Position numbers and translations under genes: made by a program. Positions 1 through 10,271 of a stretch of DNA of 64,000 nt are shown piece by piece. Source of the stretch: SAR116 cluster bacterium AG-313-A07 (lineage in GTDB: Bacteria > Pseudomonadota > Alphaproteobacteria > Thalassobaculales > Thalassobaculaceae); contig QBVV01000002.1 of NCBI GenBank assembly GCA_003284265.1, positions 1-64,000 on the forward strand. Reading direction: 5' to 3'. Numbering within the stretch: position 1 is the stretch's first letter; each line of letters starts with the position of its first letter. The notes below the pieces were generated by a model. The model did not search any database. It was not told the origin of the DNA and saw only the letters and a list, made by a program, of their open reading frames with translations.

Positions 1-7
1 GACATTT

Positions 8-301
8 TCATAGCAAAATATTAATGTATGACCCCCTTGGGGCTCCTTGATCAATATTATCATTGGCTATCAATACAGATAGTCGCCTTATTTGCATCTC
101 GATTTCATCATTGGTTAATGCCGTTTTAATCCGAAACCCAGGTGGAGTTTCTGCATTTTGCAATTTAACCGTCTTTTCCGACGTAACTAATTCCTGAAAC
201 TGCGGCTTTGGGGCTTTATTGGTATTAGGATGAGTGATCCGTCTTATAAGTTCCGCACGCGTTTCTGACGAAGTATTTGAACCAATCGGACCTAACGCCA
301 T
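8..301 (-). CDS. Small hypothetical protein (97 aa)
   Basis: I do not recognise this family. It starts at an ATG and has a complete stop at the left edge. It has no signal peptide or membrane segment and is polar. The N-terminus is rich in Ser, Thr and Arg. A helical stretch (about residues 65-80) is followed by a Gly/Pro-containing tail that ends in a hydrophobic ILL. It lies 84 bp downstream of the aminotransferase on the same strand and could share its transcript. The codon pattern and the position in an otherwise empty stretch make it a likely real gene. Function unknown. Confidence 0.6.
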   Translation of the reverse strand: MALGPIGSNTSSETRAELIRRITHPNTNKAPKPQFQELVTSEKTVKLQNAETPPGFRIKTALTNDEIEMQIRRLSVLIANDNIDQGAPRGSYINILL

Positions 302-385
302 TGCAAATCTCCAAATAATTTATCTTCAGCATTATTTTCATACTATAAACATATCGCTTTATCAATTAGTTAGAACTTATGCTTA

Positions 386-1561
386 TCACCGTTTATTAAT
401 CTCCAGCGCTAAAGCATCCATAGCCCGATTCAGTTTTTCTGGGGTTGACGCATAACATAATCGCAAGAACCCTTCCCCTCCAGGACCAAAGGCACTTCCA
501 GGAGCCAGACCCACATTACAAATATCAATCAATTTTTTACAAAAATCCAAAGAATCATTAACCCCGTCCACCATGAAAAAGGCATAAAAAGCGCCATTAG
601 GTCTTATTGCTCTTACACTTGGCCACTGCTCCAGTCGGTCAAAAACGATGTCTCGTCCTAGTTGGCATCGCTCACGTAGCTCCGCTATTGTTTTGTCACC
701 CGATCTGAGAGCGGTAATTCCAGCCCTTTGAATAAAGTCGGGAACCCCAGAAGTCGATATCTGGACCAATTTTGCTAAAGTCTCGGCTATCCCTTTAGGA
801 TGCACCATCCAACCCATTCTCCAGCCTGTCATAAGCCAAGATTTTGAAAAACTATTTACTACAATGACTTTATCATCTGATTCGGCAAAATTCAGCATCG
901 AGGTTGCTACCGGCCTATCGAAAACTAAAGAATGATAAACTTCATCCGATATCAACCAGATATTCTTTTCGCGCGCAAACTCAACAAGTGATTTTTGGTC
1001 TTCTCCAGGCATTATCCAACCCGTAGGATTACCGGGGGTATTAACAAAAATCGCTTTTGTTCGATCTGTTACGGCACTAAAAACCTCGTTCAGATCTAGA
1101 GACCAACCGTCATGGCTCATTTTAATTGAAGCGTGGGTTACTATCCCTTTATTTAATTCCACAGTAGAATAAATATTTGGCCAAACCGGGCCAATAACAA
1201 CCACCTCGTCACTAGGGTTAATTAACATCTGCATAGCTAATGAAATAGCCATCATTCCAGAGTTGGTAACAGTCAACCTATCCTCTTCTAACGTTACTCC
1301 AAATGAACGTTTGGTATATTTAATCAATTCTTTTCGCAAATCAGATAATCCATTTTGATGCGTGTAGAATGTTTCACCCATCTGCATTGATTCCGAGGCG
1401 GCATCGCAGATATACTTCGGGGTTGGAACATCTCCCTCCCCAAACCAAAGTGGAATCAAGCCTTGTCTACCCCATCCATACTTTGCCACTTTACTAATAT
1501 CAGTTTCAGCAAGTTCTGAGACAGTTTGAGACAACCCAAAAACCTCTATTTTTTCAGACAT
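386..1561 (-). CDS. PLP-dependent aminotransferase, class I/II
   Basis: A fold-type I aminotransferase of 391 residues, the usual length for the aspartate-aminotransferase-like group. It transfers an amino group between an amino acid and a 2-oxo acid through pyridoxal phosphate. Visible motifs are the NTPGNPTG loop (about residues 174-181), the cofactor-binding Asp and Tyr in DEVYH (206-210), the Schiff-base Lys in SFSKSW (Lys240) with GWRMGW just after it, and a C-terminal FLRLCYA segment carrying the substrate-carboxylate Arg. Substrate cannot be read from sequence; aspartate, an aromatic or a branched amino acid are all possible. It is divergent from the histidine phosphatase pair across 137 bp, which must hold promoters for both directions. 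Confidence 0.93.
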   Translation of the reverse strand: MSEKIEVFGLSQTVSELAETDISKVAKYGWGRQGLIPLWFGEGDVPTPKYICDAASESMQMGETFYTHQNGLSDLRKELIKYTKRSFGVTLEEDRLTVTNSGMMAISLAMQMLINPSDEVVVIGPVWPNIYSTVELNKGIVTHASIKMSHDGWSLDLNEVFSAVTDRTKAIFVNTPGNPTGWIMPGEDQKSLVEFAREKNIWLISDEVYHSLVFDRPVATSMLNFAESDDKVIVVNSFSKSWLMTGWRMGWMVHPKGIAETLAKLVQISTSGVPDFIQRAGITALRSGDKTIAELRERCQLGRDIVFDRLEQWPSVRAIRPNGAFYAFFMVDGVNDSLDFCKKLIDICNVGLAPGSAFGPGGEGFLRLCYASTPEKLNRAMDALALEINKR

Positions 1562-1698
1562 TATTCGCTCCGTTTTTGGGTTTGTTATTTCACGCAGGTT
1601 ATTATCGATAACACAGTATTTTTTAATTCACTTAACACTATACTGCTAGTAGTTTAACAAACAACATATCCCTTTTTGGTGCGTCAGAAAATATTATT

Positions 1699-2298
1699 AT
1701 GTCAGCTACGATTTATTTAATCAGGCATGGTGAAACTACATGGAACCGTGCAGGACGTTTGCAAGGTCAAGCTGATTCGCCTCTAACATTGAAAGGAACG
1801 CAGCAAATTGAAGCTGTCTCCAATACACTTAAAAGGTACTTAAAAAATCAGAGCCTTACATTTTGGGCCAGTCCACTTGGGCGAACGCAACAAACGGCAG
1901 CTATAATTTGCGATATTATTGGTATAGATTTTGAGCATATTAAATTTGATGAGCGCTTGAAAGAAATTACACTCGGTTCCCGAGATGGATATTCAAGCTG
2001 GCATGCACTAAAAAACGACTTCCCAGAAGATATGGCCAAACGTGAAGAAGACCCATGGAACTATAGACATCCTAAGGGGGAAAGTAGTCAAATGGTTCTT
2101 GAACGTATCGAACCTTTCATACAAGAGTTAGAACTGTTATCGGGAACCCATGTAGTGGTTGCCCATGGCGTTGTAAATAAAATCTTCAGAGGTCTGTATC
2201 TAAATTTAAATCATTCCCAGATATTTGCTTTAGATCGACCACAAGAGTCCTTTCATTGCCTTAGTGAGGGTAAGGTCGCGACGATAGAGGCACTTTAA
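1699..2298 (+). CDS. Histidine phosphatase family protein (first of a tandem pair)
   Basis: A phosphoglycerate-mutase-like phosphatase of 199 residues. The phosphohistidine motif RHGE is at residues 9-12 (His10 is the nucleophile), followed by LQGQADSPLT, the SPLGRTQQTA helix (58-67) with the phosphate-binding Arg, an acid-base Glu region around KEITLG, and the second catalytic His in AHG (155-157). All core residues are present, so it should be active. Substrates in this family range from sugar phosphates to nucleotide or cobalamin precursors and cannot be assigned here. It is one base pair upstream of a paralogue, so the two are almost certainly co-transcribed and arose by duplication. Confidence 0.92.
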   Translation: MSATIYLIRHGETTWNRAGRLQGQADSPLTLKGTQQIEAVSNTLKRYLKNQSLTFWASPLGRTQQTAAIICDIIGIDFEHIKFDERLKEITLGSRDGYSSWHALKNDFPEDMAKREEDPWNYRHPKGESSQMVLERIEPFIQELELLSGTHVVVAHGVVNKIFRGLYLNLNHSQIFALDRPQESFHCLSEGKVATIEAL

Positions 2299-2299
2299 G

Positions 2300-2893
2300 A
2301 TGAGATCAATATATTTACTAAGACACGGGGAAACTATTTGGAACCGGGCAAAGCGGTTGCAAGGACACAAAGACACTCCATTGACACTTAAAGGGGTTCA
2401 GCAAGCCCGCGCAATGGGTGATAAACTAAGTCAAGTCTTGGACGGAACCCAACCACGCGCTTTCTACTCCAGTCCAATTGGCCGTTCTCATCAGACAGCA
2501 ACAATAGTAGCTGATTCCATAAAATTTGATACTGGGTTGATCGTTTTAAAGAAAGAGCTGAAGGAAATCACGTTTGGCAAATGGGATGGTTTAAACATGG
2601 AAGAAATTCTTGCCGGTTATGAAGCAATTTGGCGGCAAAGAAAAGAAGTTAAATGGTCTTTTGCGCCACCTGATGGTGAAAGTTATAAAATGGCTAGCGA
2701 GCGGGCAAATGATTTTCTTATAGGACTTCCGGATGAATATCCGACCATTATTGTCGCGCATGGATCAATCAATAAAGTCATAAGAGGATGTTGGAGGAAA
2801 CTGAAACCAGAGGAAATTTTTCAATTAGACGAACCGCAAAATGGATTTTATGAACTTAAACCAGACCACAAGGAGTTATTAATACACGTTTAA
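2300..2893 (+). CDS. Histidine phosphatase family protein (second of a tandem pair)
   Basis: Paralogue of the preceding gene, 197 residues. RHGE is at residues 8-11 with nucleophile His9. LQGHKDTPLT, SSPIGRSHQTA and the second His in AHGSINKVIRG (about 154) are intact. The two proteins share the WNRA..RLQG block and the overall layout but differ widely in the middle, so this is an old duplication, not a recent repeat. The start ATG follows the stop of the first gene after a single base, which suggests translational coupling. Substrate unknown; different substrates for the two copies is an inference from their divergence. Confidence 0.92.
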   Translation: MRSIYLLRHGETIWNRAKRLQGHKDTPLTLKGVQQARAMGDKLSQVLDGTQPRAFYSSPIGRSHQTATIVADSIKFDTGLIVLKKELKEITFGKWDGLNMEEILAGYEAIWRQRKEVKWSFAPPDGESYKMASERANDFLIGLPDEYPTIIVAHGSINKVIRGCWRKLKPEEIFQLDEPQNGFYELKPDHKELLIHV

Positions 2894-2932
2894 TTCGGCT
2901 AACTAGATTTTCAATTGGCCCAAGCTATCACG

Positions 2933-3796
2933 TTAATGCGAGGGCAGAGAAGGTCGACGCATTTGGGTAATATGAATATTATCTTGTTTTAATCTACTTA
3001 AAAAACCCTCTAAACTTTCAAGCTCCACAGACATGTGAAAAGCATTAGCATGCAGAATAGTGTGGGGGTCGACTATTATAGCGACATGACCATTCACGTA
3101 AATAAGATCACCCCTTAGAAGCTTTGTGATTTCATGATTTATAGGAGAACCAACTGAGGACGCCTGTTGATCTGTATCTCTTGGACATAACACTCCTACT
3201 CTGCGGAGACTAAGTTGAACTAATCCAGAACAATCAATACCAAAACTCGACCGACCACCCCAAAGGTATGGAGTACCAGTAAACTTTTGAGCAACCGATA
3301 CGAAGTCAGATTCGACGCCACCAAGAGTCCTTATGGATTTCTCGAATATCCAGCCTAAATTTTCTATATAAGCAAACAAACCTTTTGAATGCGTAATGCT
3401 AAGTTGAGAAGCCATACTAAGGCATGTAATTGTTGCCGCTTTGATATCTGGCTGCTTATAAACGAACGCTCGCAATGCCGTGACTTCATGCGTATTCTCT
3501 TGTAATTTACAGGAAATATGATCCATTGACACGTAACCGACATAACCATCGGTCTGTGATTGCCCCCAAGCCCATCCATTCAAAATTTCATATATTATTA
3601 TCTCTTCTCCAAACAATAACTCGGAAACCTGTTCAGAAGATTGGCCAGGAGACTTTTTCAATGAGGTGACATTTATTTTAACCTGGAAAACCTCACCAAC
3701 TAGGAATTTTGGGGAGCGAATTAATCCTCTCATGTAATCAGCAGCAAAGCCCGCTTTATATGCGTATTCCCTTGGATCAAAAACACTGTCGCTCAA
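2933..3796 (-). CDS. NlpC/P60 cell-wall peptidase with N-terminal SH3-like domains
   Basis: A 287-residue NlpC/P60 cysteine peptidase, a family that cuts D-Glu/diaminopimelate bonds in murein peptides. Two SH3b-like segments (about 40-95 and 103-155) precede the catalytic domain (about 163-280). The triad is visible: Cys189 in GIDCSG, His237 in NGHVAI and His249 in ILHAN. The layout resembles the dipeptidyl-peptidase VI type that recycles cytoplasmic muropeptides. No signal peptide is seen, which fits a cytoplasmic role. The start overlaps the stop of the VWA gene by 4 bp (ATGA), so it is translationally coupled to it. Confidence 0.9.
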   Translation of the reverse strand: MSDSVFDPREYAYKAGFAADYMRGLIRSPKFLVGEVFQVKINVTSLKKSPGQSSEQVSELLFGEEIIIYEILNGWAWGQSQTDGYVGYVSMDHISCKLQENTHEVTALRAFVYKQPDIKAATITCLSMASQLSITHSKGLFAYIENLGWIFEKSIRTLGGVESDFVSVAQKFTGTPYLWGGRSSFGIDCSGLVQLSLRRVGVLCPRDTDQQASSVGSPINHEITKLLRGDLIYVNGHVAIIVDPHTILHANAFHMSVELESLEGFLSRLKQDNIHITQMRRPSLPSH

Positions 3797-4971
3797 GACT
3801 TAAGTTCTTGAATAGCACTATCAAGCCCGCCCACAGTCAGGGGGAACATTTTACCGTCTACTAACTCCTCAATCATTTCAATCGATCTAGTATAACGCCA
3901 ATATTTCTCCTGTGTTGGATTAAGCCAAACGCATCGGTCAAAATGGCTTTTTAATCTTTGTATCCAGACGGTTCCCGGTTCAGGATTCATATGTTCCACA
4001 CTACCCCCGGCCACTGAGATTTCATAAGGACTCATAGATGCGTCACCAACAAAAATGCACTTGTAGTTTGAACCATAAGTGTGAAGAACTTCCCACGTTG
4101 GAATCTTTTCGACATGCCTACGTTTATTATCTTTCCACATCGCCTCATACGGACAATTATGAAAATAAAAGTATTCCAAATGCTTAAACTCGCTTCTTGC
4201 AGCTGAAAATAATTCTTCCGTCAATTTTATATATGGGTCCATTGAGCCCCCAACATCGAAAAACAAAAGTACATTAACCGCGTTATGTCTTTCGGGTACC
4301 ATTTTCAAATCTAAAAATCCGCCGTTTCGAGCTGTAGAGCGGATTGTATCTGATAAATCTAATTCATCTGGCGCCCCCTCCCTAGCAAACCTGCGTAATT
4401 TTCTGAGAGCCACTTTTATATTTCTGATACCAATTTCTACCGTGTCATCAAGATTTTTATATTCACGTTTATCCCATACTTTAACAGCGCGACCACTTCG
4501 CCCACTCTCTTGTCCAATACGAACACCCTCTGGATTATAACCATTCGCTCCAAACGGCGATTTCCCTCCGGTGCCAATCCACTTGTTGCCACCTTGGTGC
4601 CGCTTTTTCTGCTCTTCTAAACGTTTTTTCAGGGTTTCCATCAATTCATCCCACCCCCCAAGCGATTCTATTTTTTCCATCTCTTCTGGCGTGAGATGGA
4701 GTTCCGCCATTGTTTTTAGCCATTCGGCGGGGATGTCAGTTCCAAAAAGATCATCTAGCACTTCCAAACCCTTGAAACAGTGCCCAAAGACCTGATCGAA
4801 ACGATCTATATGTCTCTCGTCCTTTACCAAAGATGCTCTCGATAAATAATAGAAGTCATTTATAGAGTAGTCTGCGACACCCTGTTTAACAGCGTCCAAG
4901 AACGTCAGATATTCTTTAAGTGAAACTGGAATTTCTGCTTTCTTTAAAGAATAAAAAAAAGTTGAAAACAT
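3793..4971 (-). CDS. VWA domain protein, CoxE-like
   Basis: A 392-residue protein of the CoxE-like von Willebrand factor A family that works with MoxR ATPases in metal-cofactor or complex maturation. The N-terminal 130 residues are helical and charged. The VWA domain begins near residue 230 with the MIDAS-like motif FDVGGSMD, where the first Ser of the usual DxSxS is Gly. IFVGDASMS follows later. It lies 78 bp downstream of the moxR gene and overlaps the NlpC/P60 gene, giving a moxR-VWA-peptidase operon. The client is unknown. No carbon monoxide dehydrogenase genes are nearby, so a Cox role should not be assumed. Confidence 0.88.
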   Translation of the reverse strand: MFSTFFYSLKKAEIPVSLKEYLTFLDAVKQGVADYSINDFYYLSRASLVKDERHIDRFDQVFGHCFKGLEVLDDLFGTDIPAEWLKTMAELHLTPEEMEKIESLGGWDELMETLKKRLEEQKKRHQGGNKWIGTGGKSPFGANGYNPEGVRIGQESGRSGRAVKVWDKREYKNLDDTVEIGIRNIKVALRKLRRFAREGAPDELDLSDTIRSTARNGGFLDLKMVPERHNAVNVLLFFDVGGSMDPYIKLTEELFSAARSEFKHLEYFYFHNCPYEAMWKDNKRRHVEKIPTWEVLHTYGSNYKCIFVGDASMSPYEISVAGGSVEHMNPEPGTVWIQRLKSHFDRCVWLNPTQEKYWRYTRSIEMIEELVDGKMFPLTVGGLDSAIQELKS

Positions 4972-5049
4972 TTTTTCAACAACCCTTCCCTTTAACTATC
5001 CCAGTAATATTCCTGTGACTTCAATATTATGAGATCGCCATCATCACCA

Positions 5050-5910
5050 TTAATTTCTAGTTTCTCGCTTAGCAAGGAATGCGAGGCGCTCAAAAAGATG
5101 TACATCTTGCTCATTCTTCAACAACGCTCCATGAAGCGGAGGTATGATATCTTTTTTATCAGAAAGTTTGAGTGCTTCCGGAGGTATATCCTCAACAACA
5201 AGCAACTTAATCCAATCTAAAAGCTCGGATGTTGATGGCTTCTTTTTTAATCCAGGAACATCTCGCACTTCAAAAAAGGATTTCAATGCTTCACTAAGCA
5301 GATTCTTTTTCAACTTGGGATGATGCACTTCTACAATTTGGGCCATTGTTTCCAAATCAGGAAATCGTATGTAATGGAAAAAGCAACGTCTTAAAAAAGC
5401 ATCTGGCAGTTCTTTCTCGTTATTCGATGTTATGATAACGATTGGGCGTTGCTTTGCTTTGATACGCTCTTGAGTTTCGTAAACAAAAAACTCCATCCGG
5501 TCCAATTCTAATAGCAAATCGTTAGGGAATTCGATATCCGCCTTATCTATTTCATCGATTAATAAAACAACTTGCTCGTCTGCCATGAACGCATCCCAAA
5601 GCTTTCCTCTTTGGATATAGTTCGCTATGTCGTGAACACGCTCTTCACCCAACTGACTATCCCGCAAGCGCGAAACAGCATCATATTCATAAAGGCCTTG
5701 TTGCGCTTTCGTGGTTGATTTGATGTGCCATTCAATTATGTTTTTATTGAGTGCTTTCGCAACCTCGTGTGCCAACACAGTTTTTCCGGTTCCCGGCTCT
5801 CCTTTTATCAACAAAGGTCGCTCCAATGTTACAGCCGCGTTAACTGCAACCATTAAATCTTCAGTAGCTATGTAATTATCCGTTCCACTGAACTTTGTTT
5901 TGTCGTCCAT
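5050..5910 (-). CDS. MoxR-family AAA+ ATPase
   Basis: A 286-residue AAA+ ATPase of the MoxR group, thought to act as a chaperone with VWA proteins. Walker A GEPGTGKT is at 37-44, Walker B LLIDEID at about 116-122, sensor 1 TSNN at 161-164 and the arginine-finger segment DAFLRRC at 170-176. The start is supported by GGAGG a few bases ahead of the ATG. It is the first gene of the moxR-VWA-NlpC/P60 operon. The partner VWA protein next door is the expected interaction partner; this is family knowledge, not something shown here. Confidence 0.93.
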   Translation of the reverse strand: MDDKTKFSGTDNYIATEDLMVAVNAAVTLERPLLIKGEPGTGKTVLAHEVAKALNKNIIEWHIKSTTKAQQGLYEYDAVSRLRDSQLGEERVHDIANYIQRGKLWDAFMADEQVVLLIDEIDKADIEFPNDLLLELDRMEFFVYETQERIKAKQRPIVIITSNNEKELPDAFLRRCFFHYIRFPDLETMAQIVEVHHPKLKKNLLSEALKSFFEVRDVPGLKKKPSTSELLDWIKLLVVEDIPPEALKLSDKKDIIPPLHGALLKNEQDVHLFERLAFLAKRETRN

Positions 5911-5981
5911 TAATCCTCCATCAATTCTAGTCTATCTGGATCTTTGCATCCTGTTTACGTAATTTAATTATTCTATTTGCG

Positions 5982-8648
5982 TCACTGGGATATTGCTTTT
6001 TTTATTTTCTCTAATGCTAATTCCCCATTTTCATAATCTGAACCGCCAGCCTGAGCCATATCCCACCTGCCTCCTCCGCCCTTACCGCCAAGAGCTGTTA
6101 CTCCAAGTCGGACTAAATCAATAGCATTGTATTTACCTTCTAAATCCTTTGTAACTCCGACAACAAGGGATGCTTTTTTCGATTCTTTAGAAATAACTGC
6201 AACAATACCCGATTCTATTTCATTTTTTATCTCGTCAACCAAACCTTTGAGTTCTCTCGGAGGGACGCCTTCCAATACTCTTCCCACAAATGAGGTATCA
6301 CCCACGTTTACAAAATTTTTATCTTTTTTGCTCGAGGTTCCAGCAGTTGCCAACCTACGTCTTAGATCACCAAGTTCCTTCTCCAACTTCTTTTTTTCTT
6401 CGATTAAGCTGGAGACTCTACCTGGCAACTGTTCGGTTCTAATTTTTAATACGTTTGAGGCCTCCTCTAATAATTTCTCTTGCATGTCAAAATATTCTAA
6501 AGCACCGTCGCCGGTTACAGCCTCTATGCGACGCACACCCGACGCAACAGCACTCTCTGAGACGATTTTAAAAATACCTATATCACCCGTTCGCTCTACA
6601 TGGGTTCCACCACACAGCTCAACCGAATAATTTTTTTTCGCATCACCATCAATAGATTTACCCATGGTAACCACCCGAACTTCATCTCCATATTTTTCGC
6701 CAAAAAGTGCCATGGCCCCTTCTTCAATCGCAGACTTGGGGTCCATTATTCGTGTAGACACGGGTGAATTATCTCTGATTTGATTATTCACATCAAGTTC
6801 AACTGATCTCAAAGTCGATGCGCTAACGCCTCGAGAATGACTAAAGTCGAAACGAAGTCTTTTCTCAGCAACCAGAGAACCTTTTTGTGCAACATGGTCT
6901 CCAAGATGCATTCGCAAAGCCTCATGCATAAGGTGGGTCGCTGAATGATTCGATCTCAACCTGCCTCTGCGCTCTTTACCTACTTGCAATTCAACGAAGT
7001 CACCAATCTCAATTTTCCCATTTCGCATCTCTCCTATATGGAGAAACAAGTCATCAACTTTCTTTTTTACATCCGTTACATCTATCACCGTACCATTGGC
7101 CAATAATATTTTACCCCTATCACCAACCTGGCCTCCAGATTCACCATAAAATGGTGTCTGATTCAGCAATACAATTACTGAAACCGTCTTTTCTCCTGCC
7201 TCGACAGAGGAAATTTGTTCATCATTTACAACCAATCCTAAAACTTGCCCTTCCGAATTTTCTGTTGAGTACCCCAAGAATTCCGTTGGACCTATATTTT
7301 GCCTAATATCAAACCACAAGTCATCTGTCGATGCATCTCCTGATCCAGACCAAGACGCCCGAGCAGCCGCCTTCTGCACATCCATAGCCCTTTGGAATTC
7401 GGTCACTTCTACTGTACGCCCTTGTCCTCGCATTATGTCCTGCGTGAGATCGAGAGGAAAACCATACGTATCGTAGAGTTTAAATGCTACTTGGCCAGGG
7501 AGCTTGGCTCCTTCACTCAGCTTACCTGCCGCATCCTCTAATTGTCGCAGCCCCCGTCCGAGTGTATCCTTGAATTTTGTTTCCTCAAGCTTTAGCGTCT
7601 CAATGATAAGACTTTCTGCTCTTGCTAATTCATTGAATGCCTCTCCCATTTGACGAATTAGAGCAGGAACTAATTTCCATATCAAAGGTTCTTTGCATCC
7701 AAGGAGATGTGCGTGTCTCATAGACCTTCGCATAATACGGCGAAGAACATATCCTCTTCCCTCATTAGACGGAAGAACCCCATCAGCGATCAAAAATGAC
7801 GAGGCACGCAAATGATCTGCAATCACACGGTGCGACACAAAACTCGGTCCGTCTGGATCCACATTAGATTCGTTTGCAGATGCCTCTATTAAACTTCGCA
7901 TCAAATCTATGTCATAGTTATCGTGCTTACCCTGTAATATAGCAGATATTCTTTCTAACCCCATGCCGGTATCGATAGAAGGGCGGGGAAGATCAATACG
8001 TTGGTCTTTAGAGATTTGCTCATATTGCATAAAAACCAGATTCCAGATTTCTATAAATCTATCGCCATCCTCTTCTGGACTACCTGGCGGCCCACCCGCT
8101 ATTTTGTCACCATGGTCAAAGAATATTTCTGAGCAAGGCCCACACGGACCAGTGTCACCCATAGCCCAAAAATTATCTGCTGTGGAGATCTTTATTATTT
8201 TACTGCTATCTAGACCCGCTATTCGCTTCCACAGCGATGCAGCTTCTTCATCCTCCGAATAAACAGTTACAAGGAGCTTCTCTTTTGGCAAACCATAATC
8301 TTTAGTGATCAAGTTCCAAGCATTTTCAATAGCAACATCTTTAAAATAATCACCAAAAGAAAAGTTACCGAGCATCTCAAAAAACGTATGATGACGTGCT
8401 GTATATCCAACATTTTCTAGGTCATTATGTTTGCCTCCCGCCCTAACACATTTTTGGGATGTAACGGCCCTGTCATATTCACGTTTTTCTACACCCGTGA
8501 AGACGTTTTTAAATTGAACCATTCCGGCGTTTGTAAAAAGTAACGTAGGGTCATTTCGAGGGACTAGCGAACTCGATTCAATCACCTCGTGCTGATTGCG
8601 TTTAAAAAAGTCCAAAAAGACTTCTCTAATTTCGTTTGTGGTCTGCAT
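5982..8648 (-). CDS. alaS: Alanyl-tRNA synthetase
   Basis: Class II alanine-tRNA ligase of 888 residues, close to the 876 of E. coli. It charges tRNA-Ala and clears mischarged Ser or Gly through its editing domain. The catalytic core occupies about residues 1-460. The editing-site zinc ligands are visible as HSATH..H (about 568-574) and CGGTH (about 678-682). A coiled-coil stretch follows (about 725-760) and then a C-terminal Gly-rich domain ending near [13 protein letters not shown]. It lies between recA and the moxR operon on the same strand; alaS next to recA is a common alphaproteobacterial arrangement. Confidence 0.98.
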   Translation of the reverse strand: MQTTNEIREVFLDFFKRNQHEVIESSSLVPRNDPTLLFTNAGMVQFKNVFTGVEKREYDRAVTSQKCVRAGGKHNDLENVGYTARHHTFFEMLGNFSFGDYFKDVAIENAWNLITKDYGLPKEKLLVTVYSEDEEAASLWKRIAGLDSSKIIKISTADNFWAMGDTGPCGPCSEIFFDHGDKIAGGPPGSPEEDGDRFIEIWNLVFMQYEQISKDQRIDLPRPSIDTGMGLERISAILQGKHDNYDIDLMRSLIEASANESNVDPDGPSFVSHRVIADHLRASSFLIADGVLPSNEGRGYVLRRIMRRSMRHAHLLGCKEPLIWKLVPALIRQMGEAFNELARAESLIIETLKLEETKFKDTLGRGLRQLEDAAGKLSEGAKLPGQVAFKLYDTYGFPLDLTQDIMRGQGRTVEVTEFQRAMDVQKAAARASWSGSGDASTDDLWFDIRQNIGPTEFLGYSTENSEGQVLGLVVNDEQISSVEAGEKTVSVIVLLNQTPFYGESGGQVGDRGKILLANGTVIDVTDVKKKVDDLFLHIGEMRNGKIEIGDFVELQVGKERRGRLRSNHSATHLMHEALRMHLGDHVAQKGSLVAEKRLRFDFSHSRGVSASTLRSVELDVNNQIRDNSPVSTRIMDPKSAIEEGAMALFGEKYGDEVRVVTMGKSIDGDAKKNYSVELCGGTHVERTGDIGIFKIVSESAVASGVRRIEAVTGDGALEYFDMQEKLLEEASNVLKIRTEQLPGRVSSLIEEKKKLEKELGDLRRRLATAGTSSKKDKNFVNVGDTSFVGRVLEGVPPRELKGLVDEIKNEIESGIVAVISKESKKASLVVGVTKDLEGKYNAIDLVRLGVTALGGKGGGGRWDMAQAGGSDYENGELALEKIKKAISQ

Positions 8649-8843
8649 ATATATCTTACCCTAGCGAGGTTTAAGTATTAGCTACAATGCTTCAACCGTT
8701 TCTTATCTCCTACTTTCTACTGAATCAATACAACCAAGTCCAGCAAGGGTATATTAGTTTATGCTACAAGGGTAATTTCTTTAATCGGAATACATGCTGC
8801 AGCCGCAACGATAACTCGCGTGCTTCCAAGTACTCCTTTTAAA

Positions 8844-9938
8844 TTAATCGAGATTTTCGCCTATATCATCACCGGTCTCTGGACCGACTAACATGGCTTC
8901 CGCCACTAACCCTGCGTTTTCTCTTACTGCATTCTCGATAGCCTTGGCGACAGAAGGATTATCTGCCAGGAATTTTTTTGCATTTTCCCTGCCTTGGCCA
9001 ATCCTCTCTTCGTTGTGACTAAACCAAGAGCCCGCTTTTTCAACAATATTTGCGTTTACGCCTAAATCTAAGAGTTCGCCTAGTTTAGATATTCCCTCAC
9101 CGTACATTATATCAAACTCTATGACACGGAATGGTGGTGCAACTTTGTTTTTGACTACTTTGACACGTGTCTGGTTTCCAACAATTTCATCTCGATCCTT
9201 AATAGCTCCAATTCTTCGAATATCTAAACGAACAGACGAATAAAATTTTAAGGCATTACCTCCGGAGGTTGTCTCTGGACTACCAAACATTACTCCAATC
9301 TTTAACCTAATTTGGTTAATGAATATTACTAGACAATTTGATTTGGAAATGGAGGATGTCAGTTTTCGTAATGCCTGACTCATCAGACGCGCCTGCAGAC
9401 CAACATGAGTATCACCCATTTCCCCTTCTAATTCTGCACGAGGCACTAGTGCAGCAACCGAATCAACAACCAAAACATCTATCGCACCTGAACGAACTAA
9501 CGTATCGGCTATTTCCAATGCTTGCTCACCGGCATCAGGTTGAGAAATCAATAGTTCATCAATATCAACACCTAGTTTTTTCGCATAAGCAGGATCCAAT
9601 GCGTGCTCTGCATCTACAAACGCACAAACACCTCCTTTTTTTTGGGCTTCTGCAGCAACATGAAGTGCTAAAGTTGTTTTTCCTGAACTTTCTGGGCCAT
9701 AAATTTCTACAATACGACCACGAGGGAGGCCACCGATTCCAAGAGCTATATCTAACCCCAAGGAGCCAGTTGAGATAGAGTCGATGTCTACGGCATTTTG
9801 TTGATGCCCCAACTTCATGACAGAACCTTTACCAAAGGCTTTTTCTATTTGACCAAGGGCAGCTTCTAAAGCTTTTGTTTTATCCACAGAGTCCCGCTCC
9901 ACGACGCGTAATGTTGTTACAGACAATTCACCCTCCAT
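8844..9938 (-). CDS. recA: Recombinase RecA
   Basis: DNA strand-exchange ATPase and LexA co-protease, 364 residues. Walker A is GPESSGKT (about 80-87), the adjoining DAEHALDP block and the [12 protein letters not shown] segment are intact, and the acidic C-terminal tail is typical. The annotated ATG has no clear ribosome site. A GGAGGG lies just downstream of it and 5-6 bases before an in-frame TTG at 9926, so translation may really begin at that TTG, giving 360 residues beginning [13 protein letters not shown] LexA-box-like direct repeat sits about 160 bp upstream. Confidence 0.98.
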   Translation of the reverse strand: MEGELSVTTLRVVERDSVDKTKALEAALGQIEKAFGKGSVMKLGHQQNAVDIDSISTGSLGLDIALGIGGLPRGRIVEIYGPESSGKTTLALHVAAEAQKKGGVCAFVDAEHALDPAYAKKLGVDIDELLISQPDAGEQALEIADTLVRSGAIDVLVVDSVAALVPRAELEGEMGDTHVGLQARLMSQALRKLTSSISKSNCLVIFINQIRLKIGVMFGSPETTSGGNALKFYSSVRLDIRRIGAIKDRDEIVGNQTRVKVVKNKVAPPFRVIEFDIMYGEGISKLGELLDLGVNANIVEKAGSWFSHNEERIGQGRENAKKFLADNPSVAKAIENAVRENAGLVAEAMLVGPETGDDIGENLD

Positions 9939-10096
9939 ATGTCATGTGTTATATGCATCTTGCAAGACATCGTTTCTCGAGAGGCAAAAACTAGAGTTAG
10001 TTTTAATAAGATTGCCGAGGTGATTCATTCAAAAAGCATATAAATAAGTTTAGTTTCCTCATGTGTACTCTCTTTGTTCTTTTTTTGCAAGCACGT

Positions 10097-10111
10097 ATTC
10101 TTGTTTTGTTC
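10097..10111 (-). promoter_or_regulatory. Candidate LexA (SOS) box upstream of recA
   Basis: The minus strand reads GAAC-N7-GAAT (plus strand ATTC-N7-GTTC). The alphaproteobacterial LexA operator is the direct repeat GTTC-N7-GTTC, so this differs at one position. It is about 160 bp ahead of the recA start, in a 333 bp stretch (9939-10271) that holds nothing else I can name. An extra GTTC half-site lies at 10076-10079. Confidence 0.4.
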
Positions 10112-10271
10112 ACGTCTATATCTAGGATTTGATATATCATTTCAGCAAAATATTGTGGCGCTGCCCACCAATTGCGTAATTAACTACCGTATACACAAGG
10201 CGCGCACCAAAAAATTGGATGCGAATAGCATATATCAAGAATGTTTTTCTTAATTGTTCAAATTCACAAGG

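Noticed and set aside
8649-8843. Gap between recA and alaS searched for a tRNA or small RNA
   Set aside because: No cloverleaf, no strong hairpin with a T run, and no conserved motif seen.
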